In this document: piece after piece, positions 44,305-51,925 of the stretch
How positions within the stretch are numbered: position 1 is the stretch's first letter
Layout: every line of letters starts with the position of its first letter
NCBI RefSeq assembly: GCF_017104965.1
Contig: NZ_JAAGPR010000022.1
Span: 1-64,000, forward strand
Direction: 5' to 3'
DNA length: 64,000 bases
DNA from: Paraburkholderia sp. Ac-20340
GTDB lineage: Bacteria; Pseudomonadota; Gammaproteobacteria; Burkholderiales; Burkholderiaceae
Position numbers and translations under genes: made by a program
Notes under the pieces: generated by a model
Told to the model about the DNA's origin: nothing
The model's database searches: none
What the model saw: the letters and a program-made list of their open reading frames with translations, nothing else

Positions 44305-45118
44305 TCTCCATCGCGAACTCGCGCCCATTTCCACGGCCGCGTGGTCGCAGATCGAAGAAGAGGTCGCGCGCACCTTCAAGCGCTCGCTCGCAGGCCGCCG
44401 CGTCGTGGACGTGAGCGGCCCCGGCGGCGCGGATCTCGCGGGCGTCGGCACCGGTCACCAGAACGGTATCGAAGCGCCGTTCGACGGCATCCGCGCGCGC
44501 CAGCGCGAAGTGAAGGCGCTGGTCGAACTGCGCGTGCCGTTCGAACTCTCGCGCGAAGCCATCGACGATGTCGAACGCGGCGCCGAAGACTCCGACTGGC
44601 AGCCGGCCAAGGACGCGGCCACGCGTCTCGCCTTTGCGGAAGACCGCGCGATTTTCGACGGCTACAAGGCCGCGCAGATCACCGGCATTCGCGAAGGCAC
44701 GTCGAACCCGGTGCTGCATCTGCCCGCTGAAATCGCCGATTACCCGGCGGTGATCGCGCGCGCGCTCGAGCAACTGCGTTTGCAAGGCGTGGATGGGCCG
44801 TATGCGGTGCTGCTGGGTTCGGATGCCTATACGGCGGTGAGCGAGGCGAGCGATCAGGGCTATCCGATTCTCGAGCATATTCGCAGGCTCGTGAATGGCG
44901 AAATTCTGTGGGCGCCGGCTATCGAGGGCGGCGCGATCGTGACCACTCGCGGCGGCGATTTTGCACTGCATCTCGGCCAGGATGTGTCGATCGGCTATTC
45001 GTCGCATGACGAGAAAAGCGTGCGGCTTTATCTGCAGGAGAGCTTCACGTTCATGATGCTGACTGCTGAGGCTTCGGTAGCAGTGACCGGCGAGGTCGAG
45101 GAAGCGAAGGCCAAATAG
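44297..45118 (+). CDS. Encapsulin shell protein, family 1
   Basis: The 273-residue protein is an HK97-fold encapsulin/linocin. It begins MNNLHRELAPISTAAWSQIEEEVARTFKRSLAGRRVVDVSGPGG, continues with REVKALVELRVPFELSREAIDDVERGAEDSDW, AFAEDRAIFDGY and GPYAVLLGSDAYTAV, and closes with IGYSSHDEKSVRLYLQESFTFMML. The N-terminal helix and groove are where cargo-loading peptides bind in this family. Shells assemble as closed nanocompartments, here expected to hold the DyP encoded upstream. The start overlaps the peroxidase end and the ribosome-binding site lies inside it. A very strong terminator follows, so the operon is just these two genes. Confidence 0.96.
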   Translation: MNNLHRELAPISTAAWSQIEEEVARTFKRSLAGRRVVDVSGPGGADLAGVGTGHQNGIEAPFDGIRARQREVKALVELRVPFELSREAIDDVERGAEDSDWQPAKDAATRLAFAEDRAIFDGYKAAQITGIREGTSNPVLHLPAEIADYPAVIARALEQLRLQGVDGPYAVLLGSDAYTAVSEASDQGYPILEHIRRLVNGEILWAPAIEGGAIVTTRGGDFALHLGQDVSIGYSSHDEKSVRLYLQESFTFMMLTAEASVAVTGEVEEAKAK

Positions 45119-45163
45119 GCGTCTTTCGCTTGTAGAGAGGTAAAGAGCGCTTGATTAGCGCTG

Positions 45164-45197
45164 ATGCCGTTCAGTCGAATGACTGAACGGCATTTTT
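45164..45197 (+). terminator. Strong terminator after the encapsulin gene
   Basis: ATGCCGTTCAGTC (45164-45176), loop GAAT and GACTGAACGGCAT (45181-45193) form a perfect 13-bp stem, followed by TTTTT. Confidence 0.95.
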
Positions 45198-45369
45198 GTT
45201 TTTGAGGTGCGCAAATTTCATGGCTTGTTGCGTAACGAATTCGGACGTTTCTTATATTGCCGCCCCTTCCTGATCGCGAAGTATCGAGGTAGCGAGCGAG
45301 TCCTCGCTCACTGCCGCATTCGCTGGCTATTTCAGCGATTGCTCTCGTCTACCTGGAGGAGATATCGGA

Positions 45370-45441
45370 ATGTCGAATCAGAAACAGCGCAATAACGCGA
45401 TCATTGTGGAAAGGCAAATAAACCAAGGGAGCGAAGCATGA
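45370..45441 (+). CDS. 23-residue leader peptide coupled to the PAAR gene
   Basis: A GGAGGA ribosome-binding site (45355-45360) lies nine bases before an ATG that opens a 23-codon frame starting MSNQKQRNNAIIVERQ. Its TGA stop (45439-45441) overlaps the ATG of the PAAR gene in an ATGA junction, the same style as the other junctions of this island. The peptide is polar, with no signal sequence. It may be a leader for translational coupling or a very small component. The rest of 45198-45369 shows no convincing gene. Confidence 0.45.
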   Translation: MSNQKQRNNAIIVERQINQGSEA

Positions 45442-46004
45442 TGAGGCGCGCATTCCTTGGAGTCGGCGATAGAGCCGCAGACGCCGTAGTCATGGAAGGT
45501 TTGCCTGATGTCACATGCTCCGATCCCCCGCCTTTAGTGCAGATCTCAACCCTTTACATGAAGACGTGGTGCAACGCATGCAAGCGGGAAGGTCACATCG
45601 CACCACGAGGGCCGCGCCACGAAGGTACTGGATCGAACGGCCAGAGATGGGCGCTTAGCGGCGACATCAACATATGCGGTTGCTCTCCACCGCCCGTGTT
45701 TTACGCTGAACGAAATATGGCCATGATTTTTACGGAGCATGAGTCAACCGCGCTGACCGCTCTGGCTATTGCGACGGCATCGATCGGCACTGCTACCGGA
45801 AAGGTTTGCGATGAGCAAGTCCGAATCACCAGCACGTTACCCGCGCCGATCGGCTATCCGTATTGCATCGAGACATCGTCAGGCGCACTCCATAGCGGGC
45901 GAGTTGACTTGCACGGACTCTTACCGCGCGTGTTCACAGACAATGCCGAGACCTACACCGTTCATTGGGGAGAGGAAGCCTTGGATCATGAGGGGTGGAA
46001 GTGA
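45438..46004 (+). CDS. Orphan PAAR-domain protein (T6SS spike tip / effector carrier)
   Basis: The 188-residue protein has a PAAR-like fold with CNACKREGHIAPRGPRHEG, WALSGDINICGC and PPPVFYAERN, whose Cys and His residues would bind the tip metal. PAAR proteins sharpen the VgrG spike of the type VI secretion system and carry effectors. A C-terminal region (about 100-188) includes YCIETSSGALHSGRVDLHGLLPRVFTDNAETYTVHWGEEAL, a pattern seen in PAAR proteins associated with T6SS effectors. No VgrG or T6SS core gene is in the window. Two adjacent ATGs (45438, 45441) could start it. It overlaps tae4 by one base. Base composition is less GC-rich than in flanking genes. Confidence 0.85.
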   Translation: MMRRAFLGVGDRAADAVVMEGLPDVTCSDPPPLVQISTLYMKTWCNACKREGHIAPRGPRHEGTGSNGQRWALSGDINICGCSPPPVFYAERNMAMIFTEHESTALTALAIATASIGTATGKVCDEQVRITSTLPAPIGYPYCIETSSGALHSGRVDLHGLLPRVFTDNAETYTVHWGEEALDHEGWK

Positions 46005-46630
46005 TGCCAAATGCGAAAACTGTTGTTCTCACTAACACCACGCCCGGGTCGATCAAGGAAGTCTCTTTGAAGGTCGTCACCTTCTCTGAACTTTGGGAAA
46101 ACTATCCAATGGGCGATCCCTACGATAACCCTGACTACGAAAATCAATGCGCAATTCGCATGAGCGTTACGCTTCATCGTGTCGGCATCGGGATGAAGTC
46201 GTTCTCCCAAAAGCTGGTTCGGCCAATGAACGGGGACAAGATCGGGAGAATTCTGCTTGACGGAAAACCAACGGCTACCCGCGCGGATGAAATGGGACAA
46301 TGGCTCAAACTGCAACCATTCGCCGGCCTTCCCAAGCCTGAAGACATTACGGGATCGGACTGGGAAGCAAGAGTCAAGGGCCGCACAGGGATCATTCAGT
46401 TTTCGCGCTACTGGACACGCGGAAGCGAAAGCGCTGCGAATGCGAGTGGCGGACACATCGACCTGTGGAACGGATCGCGACTTACGATAAGCAGCGCATC
46501 CGATGCGTTGGCAACGATAGGCCGCTTCTTCGGCAAGGCTTCATTTCGCCAGGGAGCCACTTTTGCGCCCAGAGTAAGCTGGTCCGATCTTGCGGGTTCG
46601 AAGTCGATTCTGTTCTGGGAAATCAAATGA
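46004..46630 (+). CDS. tae4: Tae4-type T6SS amidase effector
   Basis: The 208-residue protein matches the Tae4 family of peptidoglycan D,L-amidases of the NlpC/P60-like papain fold. It shows FSELWENYPMGDPYDNPDYENQCAIRMS with the nucleophile C49, then GRTGIIQFSRYW and GGHIDLWNG with H151 and D153. Tae4 cleaves the D-Glu to mDAP bond in the periplasm of target cells. No signal peptide is present, as expected for T6SS delivery. It starts at the ATG overlapping the PAAR stop (TGATG) and overlaps the next gene by four bases, so all three are tightly coupled. Confidence 0.9.
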   Translation: MPNAKTVVLTNTTPGSIKEVSLKVVTFSELWENYPMGDPYDNPDYENQCAIRMSVTLHRVGIGMKSFSQKLVRPMNGDKIGRILLDGKPTATRADEMGQWLKLQPFAGLPKPEDITGSDWEARVKGRTGIIQFSRYWTRGSESAANASGGHIDLWNGSRLTISSASDALATIGRFFGKASFRQGATFAPRVSWSDLAGSKSILFWEIK

Positions 46631-47262
46631 GAAGACTTGTAATACTTTCAGTATTCACGATCGCAGGGTGTATCACTGCTATAGCCGTTATGGGCATACT
46701 TCTCGCTTTTGACAAAAACCCCGGATGTGGTCTGGATTGCCCAAGCGCAAAGTCTACAGTTGCTATTTACTCAGGCATCTTAACTGTGCTGGCATTCCCA
46801 GTATTGAGTTATCTGCTTTTGCGTCAGGGAAAGGATGGATTTCGCCGTGCTTCTGTTGTTCTGGCGGCGATGATCGTGATTGCGCTACTTGGAGCCGGTA
46901 CTCACTACGTCATCGAATTGCACGAACAATATCGCGCAGCTGAAACCGCAAGACCCGTCGTTGCAGACTTCGACTTTATGTACATGGCAATAGCAACCCG
47001 GGACGTTCAGACATATACCAAGGCAGAGGAAAGCAAACCGAAAGCCGCCAGCGTCATCCCGCAATGGCAGCGCTGTGTGATTGACGGTGCATCATGCGAC
47101 CGTCAAACCGTGCAGGCGCATATGCGCTGCAAAGCCGGTGTGGTGTACGTCAATCAGGCTGACTGGCAAGCATTTGCGTTGATTCCACGCGAAAACCTAC
47201 GCGGCGCAGTTGCAATGAAATCCATGAATCTTTGTGCACCCGACAACACCCCGGACGAATAA
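46627..47262 (+). CDS. Three-helix membrane protein, candidate Tae4 immunity protein
   Basis: The 211-residue protein has three hydrophobic helices (about 5-27, 45-66, 75-97) with positively charged RQGKDGFRR between the second and third. This topology would put the C-terminal 110 residues in the periplasm. That domain has four cysteines (C150, C157, C168, C203) able to form two disulfides, and a core reading WQRCVIDGASC and CKAGVVYVNQADWQAFALIP. Gene position immediately after tae4 with an ATGA overlap is the usual place for an immunity gene. Known Tai4 proteins are small and purely periplasmic, so this would be a different, membrane-anchored form. Function is inferred from context. Confidence 0.6.
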   Translation: MRRLVILSVFTIAGCITAIAVMGILLAFDKNPGCGLDCPSAKSTVAIYSGILTVLAFPVLSYLLLRQGKDGFRRASVVLAAMIVIALLGAGTHYVIELHEQYRAAETARPVVADFDFMYMAIATRDVQTYTKAEESKPKAASVIPQWQRCVIDGASCDRQTVQAHMRCKAGVVYVNQADWQAFALIPRENLRGAVAMKSMNLCAPDNTPDE

Positions 47263-47280
47263 GACTATCATCGCGGTTAC

Positions 47281-47309
47281 GAAAGCCCCGCAGTTGCGGG
47301 GCTTTCTTT
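47281..47309. terminator. Terminator closing the PAAR-tae4 island
   Basis: GAAAGCCCCGC, loop AGTT and GCGGGGCTTTC (47281-47306) with a short T run. The symmetrical ends let it serve the convergent receptor gene as well. Confidence 0.85.
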
Positions 47310-47346
47310 AATCGGGCGTGAACCGGTTCACAAACTGCTCAAACCC

Positions 47347-49608
47347 TCACTGATAAAAATTCAACGTCACAACCGCCGAGCGACCCGGTGCCCACGTTGC
47401 GTAGATCGGGTACGCGCTCTGGTAGTACTCCTTGTCGAAGATATTGTTCACGTTGAGTTGCAGATCGATCTTCTTCGACACACGCCACGTCGCCGATGCA
47501 TCGAAACGCGCATAGCCCGGCGTCCACTTGCGCGTCGTCGACGACACCGAAGCGTAGGTCAGGCTCGACACCGTCGCACCCGCGCCCAGCGTGAGCTTCG
47601 GCAGCACGTCATAACTCGTCCAGAGCGTGAAGTTGTGCTTGGGCACCATCACCATCGGCAGACCCGAGTTTTGCGGCGCGGTCGGACCGGCGTTGGTCGT
47701 GATCGCATCCAGATACGAGTAACCGCCGAACACGGCCCACTTGTTCGTCACATTGCCCGCGAAGCCAAATTCAAAGCCGCGCACGCGCTGCGAACCCGCG
47801 TTGATCGTGCCGCCCAGGCCATCGCTCACGCGCGCATTGGTCTTGTCGGTCTGGAACAGCGCCGTGGTCAGCGAAAGACGCTTGTCGAGCACGTCCCACT
47901 TCGCACCCACTTCGATATTGCGCGAGCGTTCCGGCGCGAGATCCTGGTTGGTCGCCGTGATCTGGTCGGTGCCGCCGCCCAGGCCCGAGTTCGAGCCCGG
48001 CGGATTCGACGAGGTGCCATACGACGCGTACAGACTCACCGTCTCGATCGGCTTGAACACCAGGCCGAACTGATAGCTGAACATGTTCGACGTGTTGCTC
48101 AGATCGGCCACGCCCTGCTGCTGCGCGTTCACGTCATAGCGGTCGAAGCGCATGCCGGCGTTGAAGATCCAGCGATCGGACAGTTGCACGCTGTCGAACA
48201 GATACGCCGATGCCGTATTCGTGCGCGTATGCGTGGCCGGTCCCGGGAAGCTCTTGTCGCCGTTGAGCGTGATGTTGCCGGTCCACGGGTTGTTCGCGTT
48301 CCAGCCATTGACCGTCGTGCAGTTGTACGCGATCGAGCACGGGCCGCCCGAGCGGATGTTGTTGCCCGCCGAATCGGTCACGAGGTAGCCCTCGTAGAGA
48401 TCCTGCTCGTGGCTGAATTCCACGCCCGCGGTAAGCGTGTGACGCATGCCGTAGAGGTCGAACTTGCCGTTCGCTTCGGTCTGGTTCGACACGCTGTTGG
48501 TGGCGTACTTGCCGCTCTTGGCCTGCAGGCTCAGGATGTTCGAGGTCGCGCTGGTCAGCTGCGGATTCGTCGCAATGTAATCGAGCGTCGAGCGGCCGAA
48601 CATCGTCGTGTTCTTGATCTTCCACGCGTCGTTGATGCGATGCTCGACCTTGATTTCGCCGGTGTCGTTCTGGCCGCGGCGATAATCGCGCGAATTCAGG
48701 CCGTAAAACTGGCTGCGATTGCTCGAGATCGGCGTGCCGCCCGTCGAACGGAACGGCACGCTGAAGTCCGGCATGTCGTACGTATTCAGATGGTAGTAGC
48801 TCAGCGTGACCGTAGTCGGCGAATTCAGGCCGAACGCGACCGACGGCGCCACGCCCCAACGCTTGCTGTAGACATTGGTGCGGCCCGCCACATCGGAATC
48901 GTGGCCCATCACGTTCAGGCGGAACGCGGTGGTGTCGTTGACCTTCTGGTTCCAGTCGATGGTTGCGCGGCGGAAGCTGTCCGTGCCCAGTCCGACGCTG
49001 CCGTTGATGAAGTTATCGGCCGTCGGCGTCTTGGTGGTGATGTCGATGCTGCCGCCCACCGATCCGCGCCCCGCGTACACCGAATCCGGGCCCTTCACGA
49101 CGCTGATGTTTTCCACGTCGAAGGTCTCGCGGTTCTGCACGCCCGAGTCGCGCATGCCGTCCACGAAGATCGAATTGCGCGATTCGAAGCCGCGAATCAC
49201 CGGACGGTCCGCCGACGGGTTCGCCGCCGCGTCGCCGCCCAGGAAGGTGATGCCGGGCACCGTGCGCAGCGCGTCTTCGAAGGTCGACACGTTCTTCTGC
49301 TTGAGCACTTCCTGTGGGATCACCGTGACCGAACGCGGCGTGTCGATGAGCGGCGAGGTGAACTTGTACGAGGACAGCGACTTCGTCTGCATGTCCGAAG
49401 GCGCCGACGAACTCACCTTGACCGCAGGCAGCGTGGCATCGGCCGACGAGGTGGTCGAAGCGGCACTGGCGGCGGCAGCGGCGCTGGCGGAAGCCGGCAC
49501 GGCAGGCGCAGCCTGCGCGTGAGCCGCGGACGTGGCGAAGAAACCGGAGCAATACAGGGCTGCTACGGACGCGACTGTGCGCATCCGCGTCGGGATGATG
49601 ACGGACAT
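47347..49608 (-). CDS. TonB-dependent siderophore receptor
   Basis: The 753-residue outer-membrane protein has a signal peptide (to about residue 32, AAHAQA), an Ala/Ser-rich linker, a plug domain (SVTVIPQEVLKQKNVSTFEDALRTVPGITF, DRPVIRGFESRNSIFVDGMRDSG, VVKGPDSVYAGRGSVGGSIDITTKTP), and a 22-strand-type barrel ending in the aromatic NFYQ typical of outer-membrane proteins. It resembles Fiu/FhuE-like catecholate or hydroxamate receptors. There is no N-terminal FecA-type signalling domain, so it is not a transducer. A Fur-like box lies about 120 bp upstream. Substrate cannot be told from sequence. Confidence 0.93.
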   Translation of the reverse strand: MSVIIPTRMRTVASVAALYCSGFFATSAAHAQAAPAVPASASAAAAASAASTTSSADATLPAVKVSSSAPSDMQTKSLSSYKFTSPLIDTPRSVTVIPQEVLKQKNVSTFEDALRTVPGITFLGGDAAANPSADRPVIRGFESRNSIFVDGMRDSGVQNRETFDVENISVVKGPDSVYAGRGSVGGSIDITTKTPTADNFINGSVGLGTDSFRRATIDWNQKVNDTTAFRLNVMGHDSDVAGRTNVYSKRWGVAPSVAFGLNSPTTVTLSYYHLNTYDMPDFSVPFRSTGGTPISSNRSQFYGLNSRDYRRGQNDTGEIKVEHRINDAWKIKNTTMFGRSTLDYIATNPQLTSATSNILSLQAKSGKYATNSVSNQTEANGKFDLYGMRHTLTAGVEFSHEQDLYEGYLVTDSAGNNIRSGGPCSIAYNCTTVNGWNANNPWTGNITLNGDKSFPGPATHTRTNTASAYLFDSVQLSDRWIFNAGMRFDRYDVNAQQQGVADLSNTSNMFSYQFGLVFKPIETVSLYASYGTSSNPPGSNSGLGGGTDQITATNQDLAPERSRNIEVGAKWDVLDKRLSLTTALFQTDKTNARVSDGLGGTINAGSQRVRGFEFGFAGNVTNKWAVFGGYSYLDAITTNAGPTAPQNSGLPMVMVPKHNFTLWTSYDVLPKLTLGAGATVSSLTYASVSSTTRKWTPGYARFDASATWRVSKKIDLQLNVNNIFDKEYYQSAYPIYATWAPGRSAVVTLNFYQ

Positions 49609-49727
49609 GGTTAGGCGGTTTGATCGAAGGCGCGAGCCTATGCGCAGCCGATGCAGGGCGTCATGCCCCCGCCGCGCCAGCGCCAGGAAAAGCCTTGTAG
49701 TTGTCGTGTTTTGTCGTACTTGCGAAT

Positions 49728-49746
49728 GCGAATGTTTCTCATTCGC
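49728..49746. promoter_or_regulatory. Fur-box-like inverted repeat
   Basis: GCGAATGTT-T-CTCATTCGC is a 19-bp dyad in the 9-1-9 layout of Fur boxes, with seven of nine outer positions matching symmetrically. A further GCGAAT unit lies just upstream (49722-49727). It lies 120 bp before the siderophore receptor start. Fur repression in iron-rich conditions is inferred. Confidence 0.6.
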
Positions 49747-49997
49747 TTAAGCAATTGTAATTATTCGTGACACTCATGTAAACACTGAATAGTGAATTTG
49801 TAGGGAAACGCTGACAGAATTTGGGAATAGCGTCCCGCCCATCTGGCCGGCCGAAGCACCGCGCGGCGATATTGAGCGCTACGCCAGCCACGCGCGGACC
49901 GGTATGATGGCGGGCTCGCACCGGGCACGCGGGCCAGCCTGAAGCCGCGCCCGGCCGCGCACTGCATCCATTCACGTACGACCCAGAGGAAGACGCC

Positions 49998-50327
49998 ATG
50001 ACGGCCGCAGCACAATCCACCCAATTCGACCAGGTTTCCGTAGTCAAACGCGCCAACGTTTATTTCGACGGCAAGTGCGTGTCGCATACCGTGCTGTTCG
50101 CAGACGGCAGCCGCAAGACGCTCGGCGTGATCCTGCCGTGCCAGCTGAATTTCGGCACCGACGCGCCCGAACTGATGGAAGTGCAGGCCGGCAAATGCCG
50201 CATCCGCCTCGACGGCAGCGAAGAGTGGAATACGTACAGCGCGGGCGAGTCGTTCTCGGTGCCGGGCAAGAGCCGCTTCGACATCGAAGTGATCGAGACG
50301 CTCGACTACGTCTGCAGCTACCTGTAA
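49998..50327 (+). CDS. ppnP: Pyrimidine/purine nucleoside phosphorylase
   Basis: The 109-residue cupin-fold protein is the PpnP (YaiE, DUF1255) family: VVKRANVYFDGKCVSHTVLFADGSRKTLGVILP, then FGTDAPELMEVQAGKCRIRL and the closing SAGESFSVPGKSRFDIEVIETLDYVCSYL. It phosphorolyses various nucleosides to base plus ribose-1-phosphate. Length is slightly more than the usual 95 because of an N-terminal extension. An AGAGGAAG ribosome-binding site precedes the ATG. The interval 49747-49997 before it contains nothing recognisable except sequence leading to its promoter. Confidence 0.93.
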   Translation: MTAAAQSTQFDQVSVVKRANVYFDGKCVSHTVLFADGSRKTLGVILPCQLNFGTDAPELMEVQAGKCRIRLDGSEEWNTYSAGESFSVPGKSRFDIEVIETLDYVCSYL

Positions 50328-50357
50328 GCGTCGGCGCACCCGCGCTCCCGTTTCGTA

Positions 50358-50390
50358 CGCCCGCCGTGCCTTGTGTACGGCGGGCGTTTT
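50358..50390 (+). terminator. Terminator of ppnP
   Basis: CGCCCGCCGT (50358-50367), a 9-nt loop and ACGGCGGGCG (50377-50386), followed by TTTT. Confidence 0.9.
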
Positions 50391-50441
50391 CGTTGGTGCC
50401 GGGTCGGTGTCGAATCCTTGCCGGTGATTTGCGGCCTGAGC

Positions 50442-50468
50442 GCGTCTGAAAGACGCCATCGCTACAAT
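50442..50468 (+). promoter_or_regulatory. Promoter and dyad upstream of the chloride channel gene
   Basis: GCGTCT-GAA-AGACGC (50442-50456) is a perfect dyad directly before a TACAAT -10 element (50463-50468). It lies where the -35 and spacer would be, so it could be an operator or an activator site. No regulator gene is adjacent. Confidence 0.35.
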
Positions 50469-50512
50469 TGACGCCGTCGTTTCCCCTTCCCGCTTCCTTC
50501 TCCCGCTACACC

Positions 50513-51913
50513 GTGCTGCCCATCGATCCCGCTCCGCGCCCGCGCGCTCGTCCCGATTCCGAACGTCCTGCCGCGCGCAGCCCGCTGCTCACGCTTGGCG
50601 TGGTGACCGTGCTGACCGGCATCGGCGCGGGTCTGGGCGGCATGTCGCTCGCGCTGCTGCTGCACGCGATCCAGCACTTCGCGTACGGCTATAGCCAGGC
50701 GCATCTGATCGGCAACGAGAGTTTTCTGCAGGGCGTGACAGGCACTGCGCCGCTGCGGCGTGTGGCCGTGCTGGTGGCGTGCGGGCTGATCGGCGGCGGC
50801 GGATGGTGGACGCTGTATCGCTATGGCCGGCCGCTCGTGAGCATCAACGCGGCGATCAAACCGGGCGGCCCGCGCATGCCGGTCGGCGCCACCGTCGTGC
50901 ATGCGCTGCTGCAAATCGTGACGGTGGCGATGGGCTCGCCGCTCGGCCGCGAAGTCGCGCCGCGCGAGATCGGCGCGGTGATCGCAAGCTGGCTCGCGCG
51001 GCGCACCGGCCTGACCGCCGCCGAACGCCGCGTGATGATCGCCTGCGGCGCGGGCGCGGGTCTCGCCGCGGTGTACAACGTGCCGCTGGGCGGCACGGTG
51101 TTCGTCCTCGAAGTGCTGCTGGGCACTTTCGGCTGGTCGGCGGCCGTGCCTGCGCTCACGACGTCGGCGATTGCCGCCGTCATCGCGTGGATCGGCCTCG
51201 GCGACGAGCAGCAATATCACGTGCCCGCCTACACGATCAACGCGCAACTGGTGGTGTGGTCGGTGCTGTGCGGGCCGCTATTCGGCGCGGCCGCGCATCT
51301 CTTTACGCGCGTGACGAGCCGCGCGCGCGACGCCTCGCCCAGGGACTGGCGCCTGCCTTTGTACGCGGTGCTGAATTTCGCGGCCATCGGCGTGCTGGCA
51401 ATCTGGTTTCCGCAATTGCTGGGCAACGGCAAAGGGCCGGCCGGGCTGAGTTTCGACGATAACCTCGGCATCGGCCTCGCGGCCAGCTTGCTGGTGCTCA
51501 AGGTGCTGATCACGACGGGCACGCTGCGCGCGGGCGCCAAAGGCGGCCTGCTCACGCCGGGTCTCGCGAACGGCGCGTTGCTCGCGATCGTGATCGCGGG
51601 CCTCGTCAATCACCTATGGCCGGGGCTTTCGGCGGGCGCGTTTGCGATCGTGGGCGCGGCGGCGTTCCTCGCCGCGTCGATGCAGATGCCGCTGACCGCC
51701 ACCGTGCTGATGCTGGAATTCACGCACGTGAACCACGATCTGGCGATTCCGATGCTGCTGGCCATCGCCGGATCGGTGGCGACCTTGCGGCTGCTCGCGC
51801 GTGCGCAACGGCCTGCGCGCGGCACCACGGCGGGCCGCATGTCGGATGAAGAACGGCAGCGCCGCCTCGCGGCCCTGCGAGACCCGACGGCGGCGCGCGA
51901 AGCGTCGGACTGA
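50513..51913 (+). CDS. ClC-family chloride channel / H+-Cl- exchanger-like protein
   Basis: The 466-residue membrane protein has the ClC fold with about 10-12 helices. The segment MGSPLGREVAPREIGAV corresponds to the GKEGP-type loop and keeps the gating glutamate. AAVYNVPLGGTVFVLEVLLG and GGLLTPGLANGALLAIV are further family blocks. The usual GSGIP selectivity motif is not obvious (NAAIKPGGPRMP is found instead), placing it in a divergent ClcB-like branch. I chose the GTG at 50513 because a TACAAT -10 element overlaps the earlier TTG at 50468, but no good ribosome-binding site is seen. Confidence 0.85.
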   Translation: MLPIDPAPRPRARPDSERPAARSPLLTLGVVTVLTGIGAGLGGMSLALLLHAIQHFAYGYSQAHLIGNESFLQGVTGTAPLRRVAVLVACGLIGGGGWWTLYRYGRPLVSINAAIKPGGPRMPVGATVVHALLQIVTVAMGSPLGREVAPREIGAVIASWLARRTGLTAAERRVMIACGAGAGLAAVYNVPLGGTVFVLEVLLGTFGWSAAVPALTTSAIAAVIAWIGLGDEQQYHVPAYTINAQLVVWSVLCGPLFGAAAHLFTRVTSRARDASPRDWRLPLYAVLNFAAIGVLAIWFPQLLGNGKGPAGLSFDDNLGIGLAASLLVLKVLITTGTLRAGAKGGLLTPGLANGALLAIVIAGLVNHLWPGLSAGAFAIVGAAAFLAASMQMPLTATVLMLEFTHVNHDLAIPMLLAIAGSVATLRLLARAQRPARGTTAGRMSDEERQRRLAALRDPTAAREASD

Positions 51914-51925
51914 CGCTTCAAACCA

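Noticed and set aside
45207..45395. 62-codon frame between the encapsulin terminator and the leader peptide
   Set aside because: No ribosome-binding site, Arg/Leu-rich translation without a pattern, and it overlaps the better-supported leader peptide.
45119..47310. Complete type VI secretion locus or prophage
   Set aside because: Only PAAR, an amidase effector and a membrane protein are present; no VgrG, Hcp, sheath, integrase or phage structural gene is in the window.
47458..49614. 718-codon plus-strand frame over the siderophore receptor
   Set aside because: Arg-rich shadow translation; the minus strand is a complete TonB receptor with signal peptide and C-terminal aromatic residue.
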